Below, one piece after another: positions 35,600-43,843 of a DNA stretch of 64,000 nucleotides. The stretch covers positions 186,001-250,000 of the forward strand of contig JAMOUJ010000005.1 of NCBI GenBank assembly GCA_027068075.1, read 5' to 3'. This DNA comes from Candidatus Aminicenantota bacterium (lineage in GTDB: Bacteria; Acidobacteriota; Aminicenantia; S016-38). How positions within the stretch are numbered: position 1 is the first letter of the stretch; every line of letters starts with the position of its first letter. The translations under genes and the position numbers were made by a program. The notes under the pieces were generated by a model, which worked only from the letters and a program-made list of their open reading frames with translations, was not told where the DNA came from and searched no databases.

Positions 35600-36082
35600 A
35601 TGGAAATTGAAGTGGAAGTTTACGGAGTGGTTCTTGACCCCACATCCAACACCCCGGTGATAATACTGAAGGACGAACTGTCCAACCGGGTTCTTCCCAT
35701 CTGGGTGGGGATATTTGAAGCCAATGCCATAGCCATGAAACTTGAAAATGTAAGTTCCCCCAGGCCCATGACCCACGACCTCATGGCCTCCCTGATAAGC
35801 CAAATGGGGGGCAAGGTGGAAAAGGTGGTGGTGGACGATCTCCGGGAGGGAACCTTCTACGGGAAAATATACATCCGAAGGGGAGATGAGGTTTTAAAGA
35901 TAGATTCAAGGCCCTCCGATGCCATCGCCCTGGCGGTAAGGGTGGGCGCCCCCATTTTCGTGGAAGAAAGCGTTTTTGAAGAGGCTTCCATACTTCCGGT
36001 GCCGGAATCCGAGGGGGAAATTGACCTCAAGGACTGGCTTGAGAAACTTTCCCCGGAGGATTTCGGAAAGTACAAAATGTGA
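35600..36082 (+). CDS. Bifunctional nuclease domain (DUF151/BFN) protein
   Basis: 160 residues matching the BFN/DUF151 family: VYGVVLDPTSNTPVIILKDE, LPIWVGIFEANAIAMKLE, RPMTHDLMASLI and the hallmark DSRPSDAIALAVRVGAPIFV. Plant and bacterial members have reported RNase/DNase activity, but the bacterial role is poorly defined. A strong SD (GAGGAGGGAGAA) and 28 nt separate it from folK. The C-terminal acidic tail lacks the UVR domain found in some relatives. Confidence 0.9.
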   Translation: MEIEVEVYGVVLDPTSNTPVIILKDELSNRVLPIWVGIFEANAIAMKLENVSSPRPMTHDLMASLISQMGGKVEKVVVDDLREGTFYGKIYIRRGDEVLKIDSRPSDAIALAVRVGAPIFVEESVFEEASILPVPESEGEIDLKDWLEKLSPEDFGKYKM

Positions 36083-36083
36083 T

Positions 36084-36112
36084 TTAACATTTAATCCCCT
36101 TTACCGTATAAT
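36084..36112 (+). promoter_or_regulatory. Sigma-70-type promoter of the M1 peptidase gene
   Basis: TTAACA at 36084-36089, 17-nt spacer, TATAAT at 36107-36112. The ATG at 36122 is 9 nt past the -10, so the transcript would have a leader of about 0-3 nt and no SD. Confidence 0.75.
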
Positions 36113-36121
36113 TTAATTGCC

Positions 36122-37909
36122 ATGAGAAAATTCCTCCTTCTTTTATTTTTCCCCCTACTGGTCTATCCCGGGGCCCTGTCTTACAAAATAAACGCCTCCC
36201 TGGAAATCCAGGACAAATACAAAGTACTGGTTAAGGGAAGCGAAGAAATAGTGTGGGAAAACAATTCCATGCTTCCGGTCAGGAAACTGTATTTCCACCT
36301 ATATCAGAATGCCTTCCGGGAGGGGTCCAGTTTTATGAAGGAAATCGGAGGTCTTCCGAAAAAATGGAAAAAGCACAGGGAATGGTGGGGAGAGGAAAAA
36401 ATTGAGAAGATCACGGTAAACGGGGAGGACATTACATCCACCTTGAAGTTCGTTCACCCCGATGACGGAAATGCCCGGGACAGAACCGTGGTGACGGCGG
36501 ACCTGCCCGAGGAAATCCCCCCGGGAGAAAGGATCACCATAGAGGTACAGTTCACCACGAAAATGCCCAAGGCCTTTGCCAGGTCTGGGGTGGGAAGGGG
36601 ATATTATTTCGTCTCCCAATGGTTCCCCAAACTGGGGGTTCTTGAAAACAGCGGCACCTGGGTTTGCCATCAATACCACAGGAACGGGGAATTTTACTCG
36701 GATTTTTCCACCTACGAAGTGACCTTAAAACTTCCCTCCAACCTGGTGGTGGCGGCCAGCGGTGATCTGGTGAAGGAAAAAACCCGGGGCAAGGAAAAAC
36801 TCCTGGAGTTCCACCAGGAGATGGTCCACGATTTTGCCTGGGCCGCCGACGAGGACTTCGTAAAAATAGAGGACCACTTCCAGAGCAAATATCAGCCCCG
36901 GGTAAGGATTCTCCTCTACATCCAGCCGGCCCACTTGAAACAGAAGGGAAGGTACCTGGAGGCCCTGAAAAGGGCCATGGAGTTTTTCTCCCGGAAGGTG
37001 GCCCCCTATCCCTACGGCAGAATAACCGTGGTGGATCCGGACATATCCGCCATGAGAACCTCGGGCATGGAATACCCCACCCTCATAACCGGAGGAAGCC
37101 TGTATCTGCTCCCCCGGGGGATAAAATTCACCGAAAATGTAACGATCCACGAATTCGGCCATCAATACTGGTACGGCGTGGTGGCCAACAACGAAGCCGA
37201 GGAGGCCTGGCTTGACGAAGGCATAAACACCTTTTTTGAAATTAACATCATGGACACATATCCCTGGTTCTTTGACATTTTAGGCTACAAGGCCCGGGAC
37301 AGCGAAAGATACCGCATGGGCTACATAAAGAGCACCTACGCAGACCCGGTGATAAAACCTTCCTGGAAGTTCTTTCCCGGAACCTACTCCGCCAATGTGT
37401 ACACCAGGGCAGCCCTGACCCTGGAGACCTGGAAAAGGCTGGTGGGTGAGGAGAAGTTCTACGCCGCCATAAGCGAATACTTCAAGAGGTATGCGTACAA
37501 ACACCCCCGATCCCGGGATTTCTTCTTCACCATGGAGGAGTTTCTGGGGGATTGGTCTGGACTGTGGAAACCCATGTTTTACGAAGCGGGCAAGGTCAAC
37601 TGGAAGGTGGCCGATGTTAAGGGCAAGGAGGTCCTCCTTCTCAGGGAGGGCCTGGAGGTGGATGTGCCGGTGGAGGTAAGCGTGAAAACCGCCGACGGAA
37701 AGGAGCATAGTTTTGTGTGGCGGGGGAGGTGGATGAAAAGGGATTTTTCCCGGAGGGTTATCTCCGTGAGAATTGACCCAAAGGAAAAACTCATGGTGGA
37801 TTCCAACCCCTTTGACAATCAATGGTCCCGTTCCTCCTCCATCCCGGCCAGACTCACCTGGCGCTTCCTGGCCAGGCTTCAGATAATTTTTCTCAATCTT
37901 CTGCCATAG
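36122..37909 (+). CDS. M1 family metallopeptidase, exported
   Basis: 595 residues. A signal peptide (MRKFLLLLFFPLLVYPGALS) precedes the M1 beta-saddle domain. The gluzincin zinc site is complete: H343-E344-F-G-H347 and E366 in WLDEG, exactly 18 residues apart, as in HExxH-x18-E. The substrate-pocket exopeptidase motif GxMEN appears as SGMEYPTL, with Tyr replacing Asn, so strict aminopeptidase activity is uncertain. It likely digests imported or external peptides together with the S9 and M19 enzymes of this window. The transcript is probably leaderless. Confidence 0.92.
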   Translation: MRKFLLLLFFPLLVYPGALSYKINASLEIQDKYKVLVKGSEEIVWENNSMLPVRKLYFHLYQNAFREGSSFMKEIGGLPKKWKKHREWWGEEKIEKITVNGEDITSTLKFVHPDDGNARDRTVVTADLPEEIPPGERITIEVQFTTKMPKAFARSGVGRGYYFVSQWFPKLGVLENSGTWVCHQYHRNGEFYSDFSTYEVTLKLPSNLVVAASGDLVKEKTRGKEKLLEFHQEMVHDFAWAADEDFVKIEDHFQSKYQPRVRILLYIQPAHLKQKGRYLEALKRAMEFFSRKVAPYPYGRITVVDPDISAMRTSGMEYPTLITGGSLYLLPRGIKFTENVTIHEFGHQYWYGVVANNEAEEAWLDEGINTFFEINIMDTYPWFFDILGYKARDSERYRMGYIKSTYADPVIKPSWKFFPGTYSANVYTRAALTLETWKRLVGEEKFYAAISEYFKRYAYKHPRSRDFFFTMEEFLGDWSGLWKPMFYEAGKVNWKVADVKGKEVLLLREGLEVDVPVEVSVKTADGKEHSFVWRGRWMKRDFSRRVISVRIDPKEKLMVDSNPFDNQWSRSSSIPARLTWRFLARLQIIFLNLLP

Positions 37910-37917
37910 GGGGAAAG

Positions 37918-38715
37918 ATGAAGGGAATATTGCATTACCTTGAAGGGCTCAGGGAAGCCCTGTGGGACCTGAGGTTCGTAATATACCTCTGGCTCTTATC
38001 CCTGGGGCTGGTCATCTTCGCCTACTTTCCGGTCCACAAGTTTTTCTCATCCAGGCTTTCCCATTTTTCCGACTGGACATACATAATGGACCATCCCGCC
38101 TACATCGCCCTGGTTTACAAGAACAGCGGGGTGCTCTTTGCGGGGATATTTGCCCTTCTTCTGCTCTTTTACATATTTACCCTCATGGTAGAAGGAGGCA
38201 TATGGGCCGGGATACTTCGGAGAGAACCTTTTTCTTACTGGAAAAAATACTTTGGACGCTTCCTTCTCCTGGAAATACTCACCCCCATAATCTACCTTCC
38301 TCACTTCCTGGTGGCAGGCCTCCTCTTCCTTTTGATTAAACCCATCCCAATCTACAAAGAAAAAATCTTCTCCCTGGCCGCAGTGGCTTATGCCCTCGTC
38401 CTCCTTTTTATTCTCACACTGGCTTCCATATCCAAGGATTATGCGAAACTGGCGGTGGTCAGGGACAACCGGAGCGTTCTCCGGGCCATTGTCTTTTCCT
38501 GGAAACTCACGCTGATGCGCTGGCTTTCCTCCGGGCTCATGGGAATGGCGGCCCTGCTTCTCTGGGCCATACCCTTTTTCTTGATATCCCCCCTATTACA
38601 CAACCTTCCGACCTTCATCTACTTCCTGGCCTATCAGCCCCTGGTCCTTCTCAAGGTCTATTCCAAGATAGCCCTCTTCATCGGGGAGAAATACATGGCC
38701 AGGGAATTTTCCTGA
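37918..38715 (+). CDS. Six-helix integral membrane protein of unknown function
   Basis: 265 residues, about six hydrophobic segments (around residues 18-40, 62-92, 103-130, 138-160, 195-222 and 226-250). The segment from YAKLAVVRDNRSVLRAIVFS onward resembles the cytoplasmic linker of DUF4013/YciC-type membrane proteins, but I cannot assign a family. I chose the ATG at 37918, preceded by GGGGGAAAG and 8 nt after the M1 stop; the track ORF begins inside the M1 gene in another frame. Probably co-transcribed with the M1 peptidase. Confidence 0.8.
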   Translation: MKGILHYLEGLREALWDLRFVIYLWLLSLGLVIFAYFPVHKFFSSRLSHFSDWTYIMDHPAYIALVYKNSGVLFAGIFALLLLFYIFTLMVEGGIWAGILRREPFSYWKKYFGRFLLLEILTPIIYLPHFLVAGLLFLLIKPIPIYKEKIFSLAAVAYALVLLFILTLASISKDYAKLAVVRDNRSVLRAIVFSWKLTLMRWLSSGLMGMAALLLWAIPFFLISPLLHNLPTFIYFLAYQPLVLLKVYSKIALFIGEKYMAREFS

Positions 38716-38720
38716 AGTTT

Positions 38721-38726
38721 TATAAT
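38721..38726 (+). promoter_or_regulatory. -10 box of the metal-importer operon
   Basis: TATAAT ending 6 nt before the znuA-like ATG, which implies a leaderless mRNA. The -35 match is poor. No Zur/Fur-like palindrome was recognised in the 17-nt intergenic space. Confidence 0.5.
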
Positions 38727-38732
38727 TAATTT

Positions 38733-39506
38733 ATGAAAAGATTATTCTTTCTTCTGATCCCGACGCTTGTTTTTTCCCAGGTGGCGGCTTCCATAAAACC
38801 CTTATCTCTGCTCGTAGGAGAAGTGTATCCCGGTGAAGTTATTACGGTGGTCCCTCCCCACCGCTCCCCCCACCTCTTTTCTCCCACCCCACGGCAGGTA
38901 AAGAGGCTAATGAAGGCGAAACTGGTTTTCAAAATCGGGGCAGGTCTGGAACCCTGGAAAATACCGGGGGTTAGGGAGGTGGACCTTTCCGCCCATGTTT
39001 CTTTAATAAGGGAGGGCGGAAGACCCAATCCCCATTACTGGCTTTCCCCCCGGAGGATGCTGGAGGCCCTGCCCGCCATCCGGAGGTGGCTGGAAAGAGC
39101 CTTTCCCCATCGGCAGGAGGAAATAAGGGAAAGGGCAGATAGGACCCGAAAGGAACTGGAAGACCTGGACGGAAAACTCCGTCGGATGATGAGTCCCTTC
39201 ACCGAAAGGAAAATTATTCTCTACAGGCCTGCCTGGGTTTATTTTCTCCTGGATTACGGCTTCAAAAAAATTCAGGTGCTAACCCCGGACCCTTCCAGAC
39301 CCCCTTCCCCCGGGAAGATGGCCGCCCTGAAGGGAGACCTCCTGGTCTTTGACCCTTCCCTTTCCCCCGGGAAGGCCAAGACCCTGGCAGCGTGGGCCGG
39401 CCTCCCCTGGGTGTACCTGGACCCCCTGGGAGAAGACCGCCACTTCTCCTCCTACTCCGAATTCATTCTGGAAAACGCCAAAAAATTCCTGGGAGGCCTG
39501 AAGTGA
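38733..39506 (+). CDS. znuA: Metal (zinc/manganese-type) ABC transporter substrate-binding protein
   Basis: 257 residues, cluster A-I periplasmic binding protein with signal peptide (MKRLFFLLIPTLVFSQVAA). Ligand histidines one and two are visible in PHLFSPTPRQVK and NPHYWLSPRRM. The third, usually in a HxAWxYF-type block, is replaced: RPAWVYFLLDYGF has Arg-Pro at that place. The last acidic ligand may be in YLDPLG. The altered site makes metal identity (Zn, Mn or other) uncertain, and the protein is about 40 residues shorter than most ZnuA. It overlaps the ATPase gene by 4 nt (GTGA). Confidence 0.8.
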   Translation: MKRLFFLLIPTLVFSQVAASIKPLSLLVGEVYPGEVITVVPPHRSPHLFSPTPRQVKRLMKAKLVFKIGAGLEPWKIPGVREVDLSAHVSLIREGGRPNPHYWLSPRRMLEALPAIRRWLERAFPHRQEEIRERADRTRKELEDLDGKLRRMMSPFTERKIILYRPAWVYFLLDYGFKKIQVLTPDPSRPPSPGKMAALKGDLLVFDPSLSPGKAKTLAAWAGLPWVYLDPLGEDRHFSSYSEFILENAKKFLGGLK

Positions 39507-40273
39507 AGGCCCTGGAGGTTCGGGACCTCTGGTTTTCGTACGGGGGAGAGGATGTGCTGCAGGGGGTAAACCTCTCAGTGGAGGAGGGGGAGATGGTGGC
39601 TATTTTAGGACCCAACGGAGCCGGAAAAACCACCCTCCTCAAGATAATTCTTGGACTTCTAAAGCCCCGGCGGGGGGAGGTTAGAATCTTCGGTCTTCCT
39701 CCTGAAAAGGCCCGAGGGCTTATAGGATATGTTCCCCAGAACCTACAACCCAATCGCCGGATGCCCATAACCGCCTTTTCCGTGGTGATGATGGGGCTTT
39801 ACCGGGGCATGCTGAAGTGGCCCCGGGAGCAGGACCGGAGGGAGGCGGAAAAGGCCCTGGAGGAGGTGGGCATTTCGCCACTTAAAAAAAGGCTTTTCGG
39901 ACAACTCTCCGGAGGCCAGAGGCAGAGGGTCCTCATAGCCAGGGCCCTGGTGAGAAAACCCAAACTCCTCATCCTGGACGAACCCGAAACCGGCCTTGAT
40001 CCCTCCTTTCAGGAAGGGTTTTACAAACTGCTTCAAAGAATACGGGAAAAATACCGCACCACCATCATAACGGTAACCCACGATGTTATGGCGGTCTCCC
40101 AGATGGTCTCATCCATTGCCTGCCTCAACCGGGCTTTGGTGGCCCACGGAAGGCCCCAGGAGGTATTAACCGGGGAAAACCTCCGGTGCCTGTACGGCGA
40201 GGCTGCAGCCTACTTCGGCCACGGCCCTGCCCCACATCTCATAGTGGAGGAACACCGTGATAGAAATACTTAA
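39503..40273 (+). CDS. znuC: Metal ABC transporter ATP-binding protein
   Basis: 256 residues from the GTG at 39503, which overlaps the TGA of the binding-protein gene; the track start lies 111 nt upstream inside that gene and is spurious. Walker A GPNGAGKTTLL, Q-loop VPQNLQPNRRMPITA (the VEMGR-like region typical of ZnuC/MntB ATPases follows), signature LSGGQRQRVLIARAL, Walker B LLILDEPETGLD and H-loop VTHDVMAV. Energises metal import through the permease encoded next, overlapping by 17 nt. Confidence 0.93.
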   Translation: MKALEVRDLWFSYGGEDVLQGVNLSVEEGEMVAILGPNGAGKTTLLKIILGLLKPRRGEVRIFGLPPEKARGLIGYVPQNLQPNRRMPITAFSVVMMGLYRGMLKWPREQDRREAEKALEEVGISPLKKRLFGQLSGGQRQRVLIARALVRKPKLLILDEPETGLDPSFQEGFYKLLQRIREKYRTTIITVTHDVMAVSQMVSSIACLNRALVAHGRPQEVLTGENLRCLYGEAAAYFGHGPAPHLIVEEHRDRNT

Positions 40274-41066
40274 ACTGCCCTTCATGAAAAACGCCATCCT
40301 GGCGGGGCTGGCGGTGGCGGCGGCGGCTTCCCTGCTGGGCAGTTTCGTGGTTATCCGAAGGATGACCTTCATCGGAGCAGGCATAGCCCACTCCTCCTTT
40401 GCCGGGGTGGTCATAGGCTTTCTTTTGGGAATATCCCCCCTGGTCTCCGCCCTGGTCTTCGCTTCCTTCACCGGCCTTTCCATAGGTTTTCTATCCAGAA
40501 ACTACCGGATAGAAGAGGAAAGCGCCGTGGGGGTCTTTTTCCCCTTTTCCATGGCCCTGGGGATCATTCTCCTGGGATTCCTCAAGGGCTACACCCCTAA
40601 CATAATGGGATATCTCTTTGGGGACATACTTCTGGTAGGGAAAACCGAACTCTACCTCTCCTGGATTTCTTTAATCCTTTCCCTCCTCTTTGTGGGCCTG
40701 TTCTTCCGGGAAATGGTTTTTTCCACCTTTGACGAAGAGACCGCCCAGGTTCTGGGGATAAACACCTCCCTGGTCTATTATCTCTTTCTCATTCTGACTT
40801 CCCTGGTAATCGTGGTATGTATCAAGGTGGTGGGGATAATCCTTCTCTCAGGCCTGCTGGTGATCCCTCCCCTGGCCGCCCTACAGTTTTCCAGAAACAT
40901 GAAGGCCTTTATCGGATTATCCGTGTTATTCGGGATCGCTTCCTTCCTGGCGGGTATCCTCCTTTCCTACCTCCTGGACCTTCCCTCGGGAGCCACCATA
41001 ATAGGTTCGGGCTTCGTATTGCTCCTTATATCCGGGGCGGTTAAACTTCTCTTTCTAAGGGATTAA
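40257..41066 (+). CDS. znuB: Metal ABC transporter permease
   Basis: 269 residues, eight to nine TM helices of the ABC-3 family (ZnuB/MntB/FecCD-like). Family blocks FMKNAILAGLAVAAAASLLGSFVVIRRM, GAGIAHSSFAGVVIG and LVIPPLAALQFSRN are visible. The GTG start overlaps the ATPase 3' end by 17 nt, so the three import genes form one translational unit. The stop overlaps the convergent unknown gene by 4 nt in a shared TTAA. Confidence 0.92.
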   Translation: MIEILKLPFMKNAILAGLAVAAAASLLGSFVVIRRMTFIGAGIAHSSFAGVVIGFLLGISPLVSALVFASFTGLSIGFLSRNYRIEEESAVGVFFPFSMALGIILLGFLKGYTPNIMGYLFGDILLVGKTELYLSWISLILSLLFVGLFFREMVFSTFDEETAQVLGINTSLVYYLFLILTSLVIVVCIKVVGIILLSGLLVIPPLAALQFSRNMKAFIGLSVLFGIASFLAGILLSYLLDLPSGATIIGSGFVLLLISGAVKLLFLRD

Positions 41067-41635
41067 TCTTCTTCAAAGATGAGTTTTAAGGGCTCCTCTT
41101 TAACTTGAGGAATCTCTTTTATTTCCTTGTAAAATTCCACTATCTCCTGGAAGGGACCCTCCACCTCGTATTCCCCCTGGTAAATGTAAGGATGAAGAGG
41201 AGCGTACATTTCCGTGGGCTCCGCTTCCTTTATGTAGGTTTCTTTCTCGTCGTGTTTCTTTATGTACTCGGCGGGGAGTTTCTCCAGGGCTTTTTTAAGC
41301 CTCTGGGCCAGGTCCCGGTTGTATATGGAGAAGGTAAATTTAACATAAGCCCCCTTGATAGGCCTTACAGACTTAACCTTCAGGCCCAACCTCTCCTCAC
41401 ATCTTTCCATTCCGGCCCTGAGGTCCTGGGCGATATCCTCCCTCACCACGAAATGGGTAAGGTTTTCCAGACCGAACCACTCCCTGAGGGCATCGGAAAG
41501 GGTGGAGCGCTCTATTCCCAGAACCTTGCTGAAGTAAACCACTTCATCTTCTATTCCTCGCCCTCTTATCCATCCGTAGACAAAACCTTTAGTTAAAAGT
41601 AAAGGGGCTTCCACCACGAATTCGTAGAATCTCAT
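41063..41635 (-). CDS. Conserved-looking protein of unknown function (190 aa)
   Basis: I do not recognise a family. The 190 residues are soluble and charged, alternate alpha and beta predicted segments, and contain no signal peptide, membrane helix or cysteine cluster beyond a single Cys. The middle (LKVKSVRPIKGAYVKFTFSI) followed by a regular amphipathic helix suggests a ferredoxin-like alpha/beta fold, but that is a guess. It has its own consensus promoter and a strong SD (AAAGGAGGG), so it is a real single-gene transcript. Its 3' end overlaps znuB by 4 nt. Confidence 0.8.
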   Translation of the reverse strand: MRFYEFVVEAPLLLTKGFVYGWIRGRGIEDEVVYFSKVLGIERSTLSDALREWFGLENLTHFVVREDIAQDLRAGMERCEERLGLKVKSVRPIKGAYVKFTFSIYNRDLAQRLKKALEKLPAEYIKKHDEKETYIKEAEPTEMYAPLHPYIYQGEYEVEGPFQEIVEFYKEIKEIPQVKEEPLKLIFEED

Positions 41636-41667
41636 GCGTTATCCCTCCTTTTCTCCTATAAGAGGCC

Positions 41668-41696
41668 ATATTAACAGGTGAAGGATTTTTTTTCAA
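41668..41696 (-). promoter_or_regulatory. Sigma-70-type promoter of the 190-aa unknown gene
   Basis: On the minus strand TTGAAA (41696-41691), 17-nt spacer, TAATAT (41673-41668), then SD AAAGGAGGG and ATG at 41635. On the plus strand a TAAAAT at 41710-41715 lies 6 nt before the outer-membrane protein ATG. Confidence 0.75.
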
Positions 41697-41721
41697 GTCC
41701 CGGGGATGGTAAAATCCACCC

Positions 41722-42468
41722 ATGAGGAAAATACGCCTTTTAATCGTATTTTTACTGGTTCTGTCCATAAGGGCAGGGGTGGGAATGGAAGTTTACGGAG
41801 GAGGAGGATTCTGGTCTCTAAACCTGTTGAGGGCTCAGATCAAAAAATTCGCCAGGGAAAAGGTGGATGAACTTTTGCACGGGGATCTGGAGGCAAAGTA
41901 TCCGGAACTCTCCGGAGCGACCTACGAACACACAGAAATGTTTTACTCCGGAGGAGAGAACCTGGGCCTGGGACTTCGGTTCTATCCCGGGGGAGAACAG
42001 GGCAGTTTTAGCGTTGGATTTTACCTGATGAAGATGAACATGGACATGGTAATGGACGGGGAAATCGCCGCCACCAAGGGAACAGATTCTGCCGATTTCA
42101 CCGGCAGTGGAGAAGTTTACATAACCTCCTACGCCGGCCTGGCGGTCCTCCAGTGGGAATTCTTCCCCTCGCTGAAGGTAACCCCCTATTTCAAAATGGG
42201 CTTCGGAGCCGGAACCCTCAGGGGAAAGACCTCCTACAAGGGCTTCGTCACCACCAGAATAAGGGGAAACACGGAGAAGTTCAAGGAGGAAGAGGAGAAA
42301 ACATTGGACGATCTGAGGAAGGAAGGGGCCGATGTGCCCAAACTTCTGCCCTTCGTCAATCTGGCTCTGGGGATAAAAGGGGATGTCAGCGAAAACCTGG
42401 CCCTTTATGTGGAGGGAGGAATTCTCAACGGGTTCTTTCTGGGAGGGAGTTTCGGAATCCGGTTTTAA
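41722..42468 (+). CDS. Probable outer-membrane beta-barrel protein
   Basis: 248 residues with a signal peptide (MRKIRLLIVFLLVLSIRAGVGM). Alternating polar/hydrophobic strands rich in Gly and aromatics follow (NLGLGLRFYPGGEQGSFSVGFYL, YITSYAGLAVLQWEFFPSLKVTPYFKMGFGAG). The protein ends in a C-terminal Phe (GGSFGIRF), the usual barrel insertion signal, so it is likely a small 8-10-strand porin-like or OmpA/OmpW-like barrel. Function unknown. A TAAAAT 6 nt before the ATG suggests a leaderless mRNA. Its stop overlaps the convergent glutamine synthetase paralogue by 4 nt. Confidence 0.78.
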   Translation: MRKIRLLIVFLLVLSIRAGVGMEVYGGGGFWSLNLLRAQIKKFAREKVDELLHGDLEAKYPELSGATYEHTEMFYSGGENLGLGLRFYPGGEQGSFSVGFYLMKMNMDMVMDGEIAATKGTDSADFTGSGEVYITSYAGLAVLQWEFFPSLKVTPYFKMGFGAGTLRGKTSYKGFVTTRIRGNTEKFKEEEEKTLDDLRKEGADVPKLLPFVNLALGIKGDVSENLALYVEGGILNGFFLGGSFGIRF

Positions 42469-43814
42469 AAATAGAGTATAAATTCCTCCGCTGTGGGCCT
42501 GGTGGATATGAACCGGATCTCTTCCCTTTTCAGGGATATCCACTTGGCGATAATCTCTTCTGTGAAAACCCCATCCCTCAGGAGGTAATCCCTATCGTCC
42601 TCCAGTTCCCGAAGCGCCTGCTCCAGGGAGGAAGGCATGCTCTCCTTGAGAATAGCCCTCCCCTCCTCGGCGGGTCCGTAACCCATTTCCACGGGATCAA
42701 GTCCGTTCTCAATCCCGTCCATTCCCGCCATTACGATGGAAGCCAGGATTAGATAGGGATTCCCCGTAAAATCAGGGGTCCTGAACTCCACCCTGGTTCT
42801 GGAGGGGTCCTTTACATATCCCGGAATCCTTACCGCCGAGCCCCGGTTTCCCCGGCCGAAACTTATGGAGGAGGGAGCCTCAAATCCACCGGTAAGCCTT
42901 TTGTAGGAATTGGTGGAGGCGTTGGTGAAGGCGGCCAGGGACTTGGCGTGATATAGAAGTCCTCCCACATAATGAAGGGCCTCCTTACTCAGGTTGGCGT
43001 ATCCCCGGGAACTGTAAAACACATTCTGGTCCTGCCTCAGGATGAGTTGGTGTAGGTGCCATCCGGTGCCCGCCTGATTGTATATGGGCTTGGGGATAAA
43101 GGTCAGAAAAAGACCCTTCTTGAAGGCAAGTCCCTTGAGAAGGTATTTGATCTTCACCGCGTTATCCGCGGTCTGGAGGGAAGGGGTGAAAACGGTCTCT
43201 ATCTCCTGCTGTCCCGCCTGACCAACCTCGTGGTGATGGTACTTAACCTCTATGCCGGAATTCCTCAAAAGGCCGATGGCTTCGTTTCTGAAATCCAGGA
43301 ACTCGTCCCGGGGGATTTCCCGATGATATCCGTTGTGATAATCAACCTTCTCCGAAGAAAGGTGAAAACCGCTGGAGAAGGCCTCGGAATAGAATTCGGC
43401 GTTTTTAAATAAGTAGAACTCGTATTCAGGCCCCCAGAATATATCATCTCCCACCCCGGTTTTCCTCATAACCTCCACGCTTTTTTCCAGGATGAATCGG
43501 GGGTCCAGGGGATATCGGGTCCTCTTCCTATCAGCCAGGTGAATACTGCAAATAAAGGAAAGGGTGGGCTCCTGGTGGAAGGGATCTATAAAGCCGGTCT
43601 CAATAATAGGTTTTAACACCAGGTCAGAAGACTCCACCGGAAGGTATCCGTAACTGGAGCCGTCAAAACCCACCCCTTCTTCCAGGATATTACGGGAAAA
43701 ATACTCCACCGGCAGGGTGACATGGTGGAGATTTCCCCTGAGGTCCAGGGCTTTAAGGTCCACATACTTCACTTCTCCGCTTTTTATTATTTCCTTAACC
43801 CTGTCGGTATCCAT
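42465..43814 (-). CDS. Glutamine synthetase family protein, divergent paralogue
   Basis: 449 residues with full-length GSI architecture: VGFDGSSYG, GPEYEFYLF, HHHEVGQAGQQEIE, NSYKRLTGGFEAP, NRGSAVRIP and SRTRVEFRTPD. Thus metal ligands, flap Glu and ATP/phosphate arginines are kept. The ATP-binding signature is altered: AGTGWHLHQLI has Trp for Met and Leu for the usual Ser. The C-terminus (SLKREEIRFISTRPTAEEFILYF) is closer to classical GlnA than the paralogue at 823-2142. It may be a second glutamine synthetase or a gamma-glutamyl-amine/amino-acid ligase. I chose ATG 43814 (SD GGAGG 5 nt upstream) over the GTG at 43820. Confidence 0.85.
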   Translation of the reverse strand: MDTDRVKEIIKSGEVKYVDLKALDLRGNLHHVTLPVEYFSRNILEEGVGFDGSSYGYLPVESSDLVLKPIIETGFIDPFHQEPTLSFICSIHLADRKRTRYPLDPRFILEKSVEVMRKTGVGDDIFWGPEYEFYLFKNAEFYSEAFSSGFHLSSEKVDYHNGYHREIPRDEFLDFRNEAIGLLRNSGIEVKYHHHEVGQAGQQEIETVFTPSLQTADNAVKIKYLLKGLAFKKGLFLTFIPKPIYNQAGTGWHLHQLILRQDQNVFYSSRGYANLSKEALHYVGGLLYHAKSLAAFTNASTNSYKRLTGGFEAPSSISFGRGNRGSAVRIPGYVKDPSRTRVEFRTPDFTGNPYLILASIVMAGMDGIENGLDPVEMGYGPAEEGRAILKESMPSSLEQALRELEDDRDYLLRDGVFTEEIIAKWISLKREEIRFISTRPTAEEFILYF

Positions 43815-43830
43815 GTTCACCTCCGGATGT

Positions 43831-43837
43831 TATTATA
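43831..43837. promoter_or_regulatory. Overlapping -10 boxes between the GS paralogue and the TldD-like gene
   Basis: TATTATA on the plus strand reads TATAATA on the minus strand, so one 7-nt element offers a -10 in both directions (plus 43831-43836, minus 43837-43832). The genes' starts are only 23-36 nt apart. The -35 regions are not convincing. Confidence 0.5.
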
Positions 43838-43843
43838 TCAAGG

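Noticed and set aside
39392-39502. 37-residue N-terminal extension of the metal ABC ATPase
   Set aside because: It lies in another frame of the binding-protein gene; the GTG overlapping the TGA gives a standard ABC start.
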